From NCBI RefSeq assembly GCF_000719285.1, contig NZ_JOFS01000010.1:124001-188000 (forward strand): a stretch of DNA of 64,000 bases, read 5' to 3'. Positions 41,283-48,937 of this stretch are shown here, one piece after another. The position numbers were made by a program, and so were the translations under genes. This stretch comes from Streptomyces bicolor (GTDB lineage Bacteria; Actinomycetota; Actinomycetes; Streptomycetales; Streptomycetaceae). Under the pieces are notes generated by a model that ran no database searches, was not told the origin of the DNA, and saw only the letters and a list, made by a program, of their open reading frames with translations. How positions within the stretch are numbered: the stretch's first letter is position 1; every line of letters begins with the position of its first letter.

Positions 41283-42716
41283 TCAGTGCCCGGCGCCGCG
41301 CTCCTCACGGATCTGCGCGACGACCCGCGCCACCGTCCGCCGCACCCCCTCCGTCTCGGTGAGGAAGTGCCAGTAGTCAGGGTGGCGCCCCTCCAGCGTG
41401 CCGATCGCCCGCTCCAGCCGTGCCACGGAGTCGTCCAGCGGGCGTGCGTGCCGCGGATCGGGGGTGTTCCGCCCGGCCATGGCCAGCCGCTGGGCGTCCC
41501 GGATCGCGAACCGCGTCCGGTCGATCTCCTGCTGCGGGTCCTTCTGCACGGCGTTCAGCCGGCGCAGCCGGTCACCCGCCGCGGACACCGACTCATCGGT
41601 GGAGTTCAGCAGTGCCCGCACCGTCGACAGCAGCGCGGTGGCGTCCGGCCAGCGTTGCTCGTCGCGCGCGGCCCGGGCCTCCTCCAGCTTCAACTCGGCC
41701 TGCCGTACGTTCTCCGCGGCACCGCCCGGGACGTTCTGCAGGTCCTGCCAGCAGGCTGCCGTGAACCGCCGCCGCAGCTCGCTCAGCACCGGCTCGACCT
41801 GCCCGGCACGGGTGGTGAGCGCCTGCGCGCGCGTCCGCAGCGAGACGAGCCGATGGTCGATCTCGGCCGCCCGCTCCGGCAGCCGCTCGGCCTCCGCCCG
41901 GACCGCCCCAGCCTCCCGCGCGACGCGCTCGGCACGGTCCAGGGTCTGCGGGACGCCGTGCTGCCCGGCACCCTGGTTCAGCTTGGTCAGCTCCGGGGCC
42001 AGGGCGGCGAGCCGGGCGGCGAGGTCGTCCGCCTTCAGCCCCGACGCCCGTACGGCGTCCAGGGCGTTCGACGCGGCGAGCAGGCCCTGCCGGGCGCGCT
42101 CGACGGCCGGGGCGAGGCGGGCCAGCTGGGTCTCGGCCTTCCCGAGCAGCGGCCCGAGCCCGTCCGCGAACCGGTCCAGCTCGCGCTTGACGTTGTCGAG
42201 CTCGTCCTTGGCCCTGGTCAGCTCGGTACGCGCGCGTGCGGCGGCCGAGGCCTCCAGGTCGTCGCGGTCGAGGTCGTGGGCGTCGACGGCGTTGATGTAC
42301 TGGTGCGAGACCTCGTCGATACGCCGTCCGAGCGCCGCGAAGTCGCCGGTCGCCCGGCGGGCGGCGGGGGAGTCGTCCACGGCCGTGATCGTCTCGATCG
42401 AGATGCGCAGATCCCGCTGGGCGGTGTCCAGCTCGTAGAACGCGGCCGCCGCGGCGTCCTTCGCGGCCTGCGCCTCGGCTCGCTGACTCTCGGACCGCCC
42501 ACCGAACCAGCGCCGGGTGCCGCCGCCGGCGAAGGCGGCGGGGAGGGCGAGGACGGCGACGAGCGGGAGGGCGGCGATCAGGGTGAGGGTGTCACGGAGG
42601 ACGGGCCGTGGGAGGCCCCGCTCGGGGTGGTGCTGGCGCCGGCGCTGTGCGCGCGGCGCTGACGGCGAGTGCGGCTGCGGAGGTGTCGCCGTCACATCCC
42701 TCTCCCGTGCTGTCAT
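41283..42716 (-). CDS. Membrane-anchored coiled-coil protein
   Basis: A 477-residue protein with a basic N-terminus, one membrane helix at about residues 45-67 (LIAALPLVAVLALPAAFAGG), then nearly 400 residues of predicted coiled coil rich in Ala, Arg, Glu and Leu (for example TRAKDELDNVKRELDRFADG). There is no enzymatic motif. It is oriented away from the Ter locus and ends 26 bases from the FmdB gene start, so those two may be co-transcribed. The architecture suggests a structural or septation/stress scaffold, but that is a guess; I do not recognise the family. Confidence 0.75.
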   Translation of the reverse strand: MTARERDVTATPPQPHSPSAPRAQRRRQHHPERGLPRPVLRDTLTLIAALPLVAVLALPAAFAGGGTRRWFGGRSESQRAEAQAAKDAAAAAFYELDTAQRDLRISIETITAVDDSPAARRATGDFAALGRRIDEVSHQYINAVDAHDLDRDDLEASAAARARTELTRAKDELDNVKRELDRFADGLGPLLGKAETQLARLAPAVERARQGLLAASNALDAVRASGLKADDLAARLAALAPELTKLNQGAGQHGVPQTLDRAERVAREAGAVRAEAERLPERAAEIDHRLVSLRTRAQALTTRAGQVEPVLSELRRRFTAACWQDLQNVPGGAAENVRQAELKLEEARAARDEQRWPDATALLSTVRALLNSTDESVSAAGDRLRRLNAVQKDPQQEIDRTRFAIRDAQRLAMAGRNTPDPRHARPLDDSVARLERAIGTLEGRHPDYWHFLTETEGVRRTVARVVAQIREERGAGH

Positions 42717-42769
42717 TCACCCTGCCCGGTGTCATTCTCCCACCGGTTTAGGACGAACACACGGGCCGG

Positions 42770-43561
42770 TTAGTTCGCGGTTCGCACCGTGACTTTTCCG
42801 TCGCCGGTGCGGGCGGAGACCACATGGGCACTGGTGTCGTCCCGCGGCACGGACACGTCCACCGAGCCGTCGCCGGTCTCGGTCGTCACGCGGTACGTGG
42901 CCCGCGGCAGCTCGATCGTCACGGAGCCGTCGCCGCTGCGGGTCTCCACCAGGTCGGGCACGGTGGCGAGTTCGAGCCGCACCGAGCCGTCACCGGTCCT
43001 CGCCTTCACCTGCCGCGAGGAGACGTCGGAGACCCGCACGGAACCATCACCCGTCTCCAGGTCCAGCGGACCGGTGGAGTCGGTGACATGCACGGACCCG
43101 TCCCCCGTGTGAATGCTCAGCGCGTCGCGGAACCCCCGCGCCCGCACGCTCCCGTCCCGGTCCTCGACCTTCACGGTGACCCCGCGCGGCACCTCGATGC
43201 GGTGCTTGGCCGAGCAGTTGGCGATCATGCCCGAGCACTCCTCCCGCAACACCAGCCGGTCGTCCTCCATCGCCCACGTCACCTTCGGATCCGAACCGAC
43301 CGCGACCGACCCCTTGAACCACCGGGTCACCTCGACCGTGCCCGCCTTGTTCCCCTCGGCCGCGACGATCTCCAGCGCCGAGTCGTCGGAGTCGACGGTC
43401 AGGGTCCGCCCCTCCAACGTGAAGGCCCGGTGCTCAGGCTCCTTGTCGTCCGAGGCGGAGGCCCCACAGGCGGCCACCCCGGCGACAAGCACGACGACGA
43501 CTCCGGCAAGGGCGCCGCGGCGCCTCACCGACGCGGCGCGACCGGGAACGGTACGGGCCAT
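42770..43561 (-). CDS. DUF4097 lipoprotein with GDGSV repeats
   Basis: A 263-residue exported lipoprotein (lipobox VAGVAAC) with a DUF4097 beta-solenoid. The repeat TGDGSV(x)V occurs seven times between about residues 138 and 260 (RDGSV, TGDGSVHV, TGDGSVRV, TGDGSVRL, SGDGSVTI, TGDGSVDV, TGDGKVTV), roughly one strand pair per 18 residues. DUF4097 domains are known as putative adhesin or surface scaffold folds. An ATG follows a GGGGGAGAT ribosome site. A 213-base gap to the tRNA promoter holds nothing else recognisable. Confidence 0.85.
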   Translation of the reverse strand: MARTVPGRAASVRRRGALAGVVVVLVAGVAACGASASDDKEPEHRAFTLEGRTLTVDSDDSALEIVAAEGNKAGTVEVTRWFKGSVAVGSDPKVTWAMEDDRLVLREECSGMIANCSAKHRIEVPRGVTVKVEDRDGSVRARGFRDALSIHTGDGSVHVTDSTGPLDLETGDGSVRVSDVSSRQVKARTGDGSVRLELATVPDLVETRSGDGSVTIELPRATYRVTTETGDGSVDVSVPRDDTSAHVVSARTGDGKVTVRTAN

Positions 43562-43730
43562 GACGATCTCCCCCTGGGACTCTTTCGGGCCGACCTGCTC
43601 GGCCCGGGACTTCGACGGTGCTTCGACCGTACGGATCCCGGCTCCGCCGCGGGATCCGGCGGACTACCGGACTCGAGGTGGGGCTAGCCCCCGGTCCCGG
43701 GCGCCGGCGCTGTTGTGCCGTGATACCGGT

Positions 43731-43761
43731 TTGCAGGACCGGGCCCTGGGCAATGTAGGCT
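43731..43761 (+). promoter_or_regulatory. Promoter of tRNA-Val
   Basis: TTGCAG and TAGGCT are separated by 19 bases, with the -10 box 13 bases before the mature tRNA 5' end, a suitable distance for a tRNA promoter. Confidence 0.5.
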
Positions 43762-43774
43762 GTCGGCTTGTCCC

Positions 43775-43849
<75 letters not shown>

Positions 43850-43878
43850 AGGATTGACCCAGCCCAGCTGGTGTTCCG

Positions 43879-43906
43879 CGGCCCTCGGAGAGATCTCCGG
43901 GGGCCG
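43879..43906 (+). terminator. Terminator after tRNA-Val
   Basis: A 13-base-pair stem CGGCCCTCGGAGA with one G-T wobble and a 2-base turn, followed by TTTCC, lies 30 bases downstream of the tRNA. The following 220 bases up to the DUF1062 gene show no gene I can support. Confidence 0.8.
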
Positions 43907-44128
43907 TTTCCGTGTGCCCGGAGCTCACCAGATGGCCAGTGAGGCGCTCGAAAACCAGTGGAGCGGCGTCGCTGTGCGCCAGTACCGTGCTGCCCGACCG
44001 AGTCGCCCAGGCAAGGACGTGCCGTTGTACACCGTGTGAGACCTCCCGAGAGCTGATCTGTCGCGCGTCGCGCATGCGCGCCGCGCTGCTTCTTGCTGCG
44101 GATTTCTCACTGAAACCGGTGTACTTCT

Positions 44129-44683
44129 GTGCTCAATACCTGGGCGGTCGTGCCCACCTGCCTGCCGCTTGTTCTCCGCCGTTGCCACGCGTGCGCGTGC
44201 GCGTGCGAGCGCTTCCGGGCGAACGGCAAATTTCGCGTCAACGCAAACCACAAGCTCCTCGACGCCTGGCTTCTCGTGCTCTGTACCGCTTGCGGGGACA
44301 CGGCGAAGCTCACGGTCCTGGAGCGGATGAACGTGCGCTCCATACGACCTGATCTGCTGGAGCGCATGCATGACAACGACCCCGACCTGGCGGCCGAGCT
44401 GCTCCAGGATCCGGTCGTGCGGCGCCGTAACCGCATCGCCCTCGACTGGGACAAGGCCTGGCGTCTCGACACCGGCGGATCGGATCACCTGGACCGTGAG
44501 GTTTTCGACGTCTCGGTCCGTTTCGCGGCGCGGATCCCGGTCCGGCCCGTGCGACTGATCGCTGAAGGCTGCCGTCTTTCGCGGGCCGAGGTCGAGCGGC
44601 TGATCACGGAGGGCAAGCTCGTGTCGGCGGTCCGGTTGAGCGGCAAGCTCTCCGGCGACTTCACCTTCACGCTCAAGCGCTGA
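44129..44683 (+). CDS. DUF1062 family protein
   Basis: A 184-residue soluble protein of the DUF1062 family. The N-terminal block carries a zinc-ribbon-like pair of Cys motifs (RRCHACACACERFRANGKFR and VLCTACGDTAKLTV), followed by the conserved VRSIRPDLLERMHDND and RNRIALDWDKAWRLD. The extra CAC unit in the first Cys motif (CHACACAC) is unusual and may be a small in-frame expansion. GTG 44129 is supported by conservation of the first residues as I remember the family. It has no obvious partner among its neighbours, and its function is unknown. Confidence 0.82.
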   Translation: MLNTWAVVPTCLPLVLRRCHACACACERFRANGKFRVNANHKLLDAWLLVLCTACGDTAKLTVLERMNVRSIRPDLLERMHDNDPDLAAELLQDPVVRRRNRIALDWDKAWRLDTGGSDHLDREVFDVSVRFAARIPVRPVRLIAEGCRLSRAEVERLITEGKLVSAVRLSGKLSGDFTFTLKR

Positions 44684-44700
44684 GCCCACCTCGGGGCGAG

Positions 44701-44733
44701 GGGCCTGTCCGGCGGGATCCGCCGGACAGGCCC
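44701..44733. terminator. Bidirectional terminator (DUF1062 / GNAT)
   Basis: A perfect 15-base-pair stem GGGCCTGTCCGGCGG with a GAT loop lies between convergent genes. Confidence 0.9.
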
Positions 44734-44752
44734 TGGACGGTCGAGCGGTGCC

Positions 44753-45295
44753 CTAGACCGTCGAGTCCTGCTTCCAGTCCTGGACGAGGAGCCCGAGCAG
44801 CACCTCGTCCAGGAACTCGCCCATCACCCAGGCCGAGGAACGGAGCACGCCCTCGCGGACGAAGCCGTTGCGTTCGGCGGAGCGCAGCATCGCGTCGTTG
44901 TCCGACAGCGTCTCGATCTGGAGCCGCTGCAGGCCGCGCACGACGAACCCGTAGTGGCACAGCACCGCGACCACGTCGGTGCCGTAGCCCTTGCCGCGGG
45001 AGGCCGGCAATAGGCCCAGCCCGATGTGCGCGGACCGGTTGTGGTTGTCGATCCCCCACAGGTTCGCGCTGCCGACCAGCGTGCCGCCCTCCAACTCCAC
45101 CACGGAGAACGGGACGTGCCCCTGTTCCTGGTTGTCCACCATGAGCCGCGGATCCTTGGCGCCGGGCGAGATCGGTCGCCACGGCCCGGCTTCGGCTCGC
45201 GAGGAGTTGACCACGTCGTCGTAGAGCTCGGCCCGCAGGACCGGTATGTCCTCCTCGTGCCGGGCCCTGAGCCCGACCTTTCTCCCTCTCAGCAT
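44753..45295 (-). CDS. GNAT acetyltransferase (RimJ/RimL-like)
   Basis: A 180-residue GNAT N-acetyltransferase. The acetyl-CoA binding loop is IGLGLLPASRGKGYGTDVVA, with the V-shaped strand pair before it and the C-terminal block DAMLRSAERNGFVREGVL, typical of the RimJ/RimL group that modifies N-termini or small amines. The ATG at 45295 follows a GAGGG site. It is convergent with DUF1062 and separated from it by a terminator. The substrate is unknown. Confidence 0.9.
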   Translation of the reverse strand: MLRGRKVGLRARHEEDIPVLRAELYDDVVNSSRAEAGPWRPISPGAKDPRLMVDNQEQGHVPFSVVELEGGTLVGSANLWGIDNHNRSAHIGLGLLPASRGKGYGTDVVAVLCHYGFVVRGLQRLQIETLSDNDAMLRSAERNGFVREGVLRSSAWVMGEFLDEVLLGLLVQDWKQDSTV

Positions 45296-45341
45296 CCAGG
45301 CTTCCTATCCGGTCGGACCGGCCGACGGCAAACCAATAAGT

Positions 45342-45686
45342 TCAGCTCTCGTCGGCCGCCGATGCCTCATGGGCGTGCTTCAGCCGCGTACGGGCGTCGA
45401 CGCGTTCCGCGCCGGCCATCTCGGACCAGAAGCGGTGGCCGCTGACGAAGACCGCGAGTTCGTGTTCGCGTCGGCGGAGCTTTTCCACCTCGGCCTGTTC
45501 GTCCTCCGTCCAGCCGGGGGAGGCGGGGCGCTCGACCTTGCGCCAGCCGTTGTCGTCGTTGAATCCGTCCAGGGGCACGACCGACCAGGGCAGCCGCCTC
45601 AGCAGGGCCGACAGCTCGGCCCGGACCTGATGCAGCTCCTCCTGGCCGGCGAGGAGGTCACTCGGGAAGTCATAGGGCGTAGCCAC
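45342..45686 (-). CDS. Small hypothetical protein
   Basis: A 114-residue soluble protein with conserved-looking Trp and Asp positions (LLRRLPWSVVPLDGFNDDNG, then GWTEDEQAEVEKLRRREHEL) and helical ends. There is no signal peptide or known motif. Codon use is typical of the genome. It precedes the GNAT gene on the same strand with a 46-base gap, so the two may be transcribed together. I do not recognise the family. Confidence 0.65.
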   Translation of the reverse strand: MATPYDFPSDLLAGQEELHQVRAELSALLRRLPWSVVPLDGFNDDNGWRKVERPASPGWTEDEQAEVEKLRRREHELAVFVSGHRFWSEMAGAERVDARTRLKHAHEASAADES

Positions 45687-45814
45687 GGCGCAATGCTACG
45701 CCTGTTCGAATTTGGGTTGCGAGCGCCTTTGGGTGGTTCATGCGAACGAGTGTGTGGGCGGATGATCGTTCCGCCCGGTCCGCCCGGTCGGCCCCGTGCG
45801 CCCCGTGAGCCCGG

Positions 45815-46735
45815 CTAGTGGCCGGCCTCCCTCAACTCGCCCACCAGGCGGGCCGTCACCGGCGCGGGCACCCCGTGCCGCTCCGCCGAGCGGAGCAACG
45901 CGCCGCCGATGGCGTCCAGTTCGAGGGGGCGGCCTGCCTCGGCGTCCCGCTGCATGGAGGACTTCGTACTGGGCGGGAAGGCGTCGTAGCGGGCGAGGGC
46001 CTGGGTGGGGTCGGCGGGGCCGCCGGAGGCGTGGCTGATGGCCGCCGTCTCCTCGACGAGGGACGTCAACTCCTCGCGGTGGCGCGTGCGTACGTCGCCG
46101 AGGGGGAGGGCGTGGCGGGTGGTGAGCAGGGCGAACGGGGCCAGGAAGGACATCTTCGCCCAGAGGGCGGCCGTTTCGTCGGGCAGGACGCGGGTGGTGG
46201 GTCCGGCCGCGTCCAGGGCCTGTGCGAGGGCGTTCAGGCGGTCGTGGGGGACGGTCTCGCCGGTGAGGTCGATCTCGGCGAAGGGGCTGGCGTGTTCGAT
46301 CTCTCCGGGGGCGACGCGAGTCGACTCGGCGCGGATGACGGCGGGGGCGACGCGGTCGTGGCCGTATCGGGCGCGGAGGGACCGCGGGTGTTCCACTCCG
46401 TTCAGGAACGGTACGACCAGGGCGTCGCCCAGCGCGGTGGGCGGGACGCGGGTCAGGGCCGTGTCGAGGGCGGTGGCCTTGACCGTGATCAGGCAGGCGT
46501 CGACCGTCTCGCGGAGCTCGGTGTCCGCCTCGACCTCGGCCGTGAAGTCGCCGAACGGGCCGCTGCGGACGCGGATTCCAGTCGTACGCAGGGTCTTCGC
46601 GGTCTCGTCGCCGGCCAGGCAGATGACGCGGTGGCCGGCCCTGGACAGCAGCGCGGCGAGCAGGCCGCCTATGCCGCCCGGGCCCAGTATCGCCACGGTG
46701 AGTCGGTCGTTCGCCGTCATGTCGTTCGCCGTCAT
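45815..46735 (-). CDS. panE: 2-dehydropantoate 2-reductase
   Basis: A 306-residue ketopantoate reductase/ApbA-type enzyme, which reduces 2-dehydropantoate to pantoate with NADPH for coenzyme A synthesis. The Rossmann motif GPGGIGGLLAALLSRAG opens the protein, and the active-site Lys lies in LWAKMSFLAPF with a conserved Glu in PLELDAIGGALL. Some paralogues of this family act on other ketoacids, so the symbol is tentative. The start repeats itself: ATG at 46735 and ATG at 46720 come from a 15-base duplication. AGGA lies upstream of the first one. Confidence 0.82.
   Translation of the reverse strand: MTANDMTANDRLTVAILGPGGIGGLLAALLSRAGHRVICLAGDETAKTLRTTGIRVRSGPFGDFTAEVEADTELRETVDACLITVKATALDTALTRVPPTALGDALVVPFLNGVEHPRSLRARYGHDRVAPAVIRAESTRVAPGEIEHASPFAEIDLTGETVPHDRLNALAQALDAAGPTTRVLPDETAALWAKMSFLAPFALLTTRHALPLGDVRTRHREELTSLVEETAAISHASGGPADPTQALARYDAFPPSTKSSMQRDAEAGRPLELDAIGGALLRSAERHGVPAPVTARLVGELREAGH
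46706..46735 (-). repeat. 15-base tandem duplication at the panE start
   Basis: GTCGTTCGCCGTCAT is exactly repeated (46706-46720 and 46721-46735), so the protein begins MTANDMTAND. Either copy could act as the start codon. Confidence 0.7.
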
Positions 46736-46824
46736 GCGGTTCCTCTCGTCGGTCGGCCCCTGGTGGTGGCCGCCTCTGAGGTGATCATGGCAGACAGGCC
46801 CGTCCCCGAGAGAGACTGTTAGGC

Positions 46825-47058
46825 ATGTGCCGCAGCATCAAGACGCTTCGTCCGCCCGTGTTGCCCGAAGAGGCGACTGAGGAAGAGATCAGGGCCGCCG
46901 CCCTGCAGTACGTGCGCAAGGTCTCCGGCTTCCGGGCCCCGGCCGCGCACAACCGCGAGGTCTTCGACCACGCCGTGGATGCGATCGCCGAGGCCACGGC
47001 CGAGTTGCTCGGCGGGCTGGAGGTGCGGGGGGCGAGGGCGGCCCAGAAGGTCGGGTAG
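46825..47058 (+). CDS. DUF2277 family protein
   Basis: A 77-residue protein of the DUF2277 family, identified by the start CRSIKTLRPP and the helical VRKVSGFRAPAAHNREVFDH. It is soluble, and its single Cys at residue 2 and conserved Arg residues are striking, but no function is known. It is divergent from panE with 89 bases between the starts. A truncated, interrupted dispersed repeat follows at 47140. Confidence 0.85.
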   Translation: MCRSIKTLRPPVLPEEATEEEIRAAALQYVRKVSGFRAPAAHNREVFDHAVDAIAEATAELLGGLEVRGARAAQKVG

Positions 47059-47139
47059 CGGGGGGTTGGTCGTGGGCTGCCCGGCGTGGGGCCCTGGCAG
47101 GGGATGGGGCGCGCGGCCGACGGCGCTGCAGCGCCCCAA

Positions 47140-47482
47140 GGGGCGCGGGGCTGTATCGATATGCATCGGGGCCTCCGTGCGCTCGGCGGGGGTCGTTCAC
47201 CGTCGCCTCCCTCCGCCTCCCGCGCACTTCGGACGTGTTCCCGTCGTCCGGGGGGCCTGGGCCGCTCGCTCGGCGATGCCCGTGGGGGAGTGGCCGTCGA
47301 GGTAGGGGTAGGGACGACCTGGCCGCCCAGCTCTCCGCGAGCGGCGACTCCGGCAGGTCGGCCAGGGCGTAGTCGCCGTCCTTGGACCAGATGTGCGGGC
47401 GCCGCTGGGCTCCGCCGCGTGGGCGCGACCGGCCACCGGCCCCCAGCAGCCGCCATCGAACCCGAACCCAAGAGCTCTCAGG
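47140..47482 (+). repeat. Dispersed repeat H/M, interrupted
   Basis: GGGGCGCGGGGCTGTATCGA at 47140-47159 (variant arm) runs to 47164, and the continuing part GCTCCGCCGCGTGGGCGCGA starts only at about 47408, followed by GCAGCCGCCATCG and GAGCTCTCAGG. In copy A at 19503 these two halves are adjacent, so about 240 bases have been inserted in this copy. The repeat plus insert occupy the 430-base gap 47059-47490. Confidence 0.6.
47190..47400 (-). pseudogene. Possible gene remnant in the interrupted repeat
   Basis: The minus strand of the insert encodes a protein-like stretch (RPHIWSKDGDYALADLP, then ESPLAESWA) followed in another frame by GRPYPYLDGHSPTGIAER, as if one short gene had been broken by a frameshift near 47300. 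No start, ribosome site or family can be assigned. It may be only a chance pattern, although the composition differs from the flanking repeat. Confidence 0.25.
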
Positions 47483-47490
47483 CGACCGGC

Positions 47491-48114
47491 TCAGCCGGCG
47501 CAGCGCCCCCGCATCAGATACGTCGCCACCGCCCCGGCCCCGAACAGCGCCGCCACCGACACGCCGGTCGCCAGCCACGTCGCGCCCAGCCATTGGGCGC
47601 CGAAGTAGCCGAGGGCCACGCTGTAGCTCGCCCAGGTGAGGCCCGCCAGGGCGGACCAGGGCAGGAAGTCGCGTGCGCTGCGGTGGGTGGCGCCGGCGCC
47701 CAGGGAGACGACCGAGCGGCCGGCGGGGGCGAATCGGGCCAGGACCACCAGGGCGCCGCCGCCTCGGGCCAACGCCGTGCCGAGACGTTCCTGCGCTGCT
47801 GTCAGGCGGCGGGAGCGGGCGATCGCGCGGTCGAGCCGGGCGCCGCCGCGCCGGGCGAGGCGGTAGGCGACGAGGTCGCCGAGGACGGACGCCGTAGCGG
47901 CGCAGAGCGTCAGGGCCAGGATGTCCGGGACCTCGCCGGGCACCTGTCCGGTCGCGGCACCCGAGCCCGCGGCCGCCGCGGTCGCCGCCATGATCACCAG
48001 TACTCCGCTGGGCAGGACCGGCAGGAACACGTCCAGCAGCACCGACAGTGCCACGACCGCGTAGATCCATGGGCCTGCCGTGAGCGAACCCACGTCCTCG
48101 AATCCGTCGAGCAC
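47491..48114 (-). CDS. DedA family membrane protein
   Basis: A 207-residue DedA/VTT-domain membrane protein with the loop motif LAYRLARRGGARLDRA-like (GDLVAYRLARRGG) and the conserved RFAPAGRSVVSLGAGA, in which the Arg after F is the family hallmark. Members are half-transporter-like lipid flippases (for example of undecaprenyl phosphate). The start is GTG 48114 with GGGGAG 5 bases upstream; longer frames lack a site. The gene is followed by the interrupted repeat. Confidence 0.85.
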   Translation of the reverse strand: MLDGFEDVGSLTAGPWIYAVVALSVLLDVFLPVLPSGVLVIMAATAAAAGSGAATGQVPGEVPDILALTLCAATASVLGDLVAYRLARRGGARLDRAIARSRRLTAAQERLGTALARGGGALVVLARFAPAGRSVVSLGAGATHRSARDFLPWSALAGLTWASYSVALGYFGAQWLGATWLATGVSVAALFGAGAVATYLMRGRCAG

Positions 48115-48293
48115 CGCAACTCCCCGTTGACCCCCGTGGCCGGACCGTGCCGCGACGTCGTGGGGGAGCGGCAGGGGCGGCCTGTAACAGCCATACAGCG
48201 TACGCCTGGGGTGTGACAGGAGATTCATCGGGGGCTCGTGTGATCGGCACAACATGTTCACCGGGCCGCCCCTCGGCCAGCCCGCCAAAGGGA

Positions 48294-48336
48294 ACGGCGC
48301 CCGTCCCCGCGTGAGTCTCGCGGGTACGGGCGCCGT
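48294..48336. terminator. Hairpin terminator after DoxX
   Basis: ACGGCGCCCGT and ACGGGCGCCGT pair over 11 bases, and after one mismatch a further 6 pairs follow, with a 7-base loop. It lies 55 bases after the DoxX stop, in the 276-base gap before the DedA gene, and probably ends the DoxX transcript. Confidence 0.8.
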
Positions 48337-48390
48337 CGTGCAGCCGTAGCTGCGGCCGCAGCCGCAAAGCCGCAGCAGCGGTCGCAGCCG

Positions 48391-48828
48391 TCAGGCCGCG
48401 ACCGGCGTCTTGTCGGCCGCTGTGCCGCTCTGCGCGCCGGAACGCTTGGCGAACAGCCGGTCCAGGCCGAGCGCGCCGGAGCCGGTGAAGATCAGCAGGA
48501 ACATGGCCCAGCAGTACATGGCGGCGCCTTCGCCGTTGTTCTCGATGGGCCACAGCCCCTGGGGCTGGTGCACCTTGAAGTACGCGTACGCCATGGCGCC
48601 GGAGGATATGAACGCGGCGACGCGGGTGCCGAGGCCGAGCAGGACCAGGCTGCCGCCGACGAGTTCGATCACGGCGGCGTACCAGTTGGGCCAGGTGCCG
48701 GCCGGCGGGGTCTGGCCGCCGAAGGTGCCGAAGAGCGAGTTGGCGCCGTGGCAGGCGAAGAGCAGGCCGACGACGATGCGGAACAGGCCGATGGCATACG
48801 GCTGGGCGCTGTTGAGGCGGCCGGTCAT
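48391..48828 (-). CDS. DoxX family membrane protein
   Basis: A 145-residue, four-helix DoxX-type protein (AIGLFRIVVGLLFACHGANS, then WYAAVIELVGGSLVLLGLGT, SSGAMAYAYF, and YCWAMFLLIFTGSGALGLDR). DoxX-like proteins are often linked to thiol oxidation or stress, but a clear enzymatic role is not established here. ATG 48828 has GGGAG with good spacing. Its probable promoter region overlaps the 3' end of the FAD oxidoreductase gene and contains two palindromes. Confidence 0.88.
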   Translation of the reverse strand: MTGRLNSAQPYAIGLFRIVVGLLFACHGANSLFGTFGGQTPPAGTWPNWYAAVIELVGGSLVLLGLGTRVAAFISSGAMAYAYFKVHQPQGLWPIENNGEGAAMYCWAMFLLIFTGSGALGLDRLFAKRSGAQSGTAADKTPVAA

Positions 48829-48908
48829 GTGGGGGACTCCCTCGGTCTGACGGTGAACCGGTCCCTTCAAGGAACGGTGTGGGGACGATACTGATCGGTA
48901 GCCCCACG

Positions 48909-48937
48909 TTAGGGAGCCCTAATCAACACTTGCAAGT
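48909..48937. promoter_or_regulatory. Two palindromes upstream of DoxX
   Basis: TTAGGG-AG-CCCTAA (48909-48922) and ACTTGCAAGT (48928-48937) lie 81-109 bases upstream of the DoxX start, in the last codons of the FAD gene. Such short perfect dyads near DoxX genes could be MarR/HxlR-type operators; this is a guess from symmetry. Confidence 0.35.

Noticed and set aside
47086..48216. 376-codon plus-strand frame across the DedA gene
   Set aside because: It reads through a repeat and antisense to DedA, and has no ribosome site or domain.
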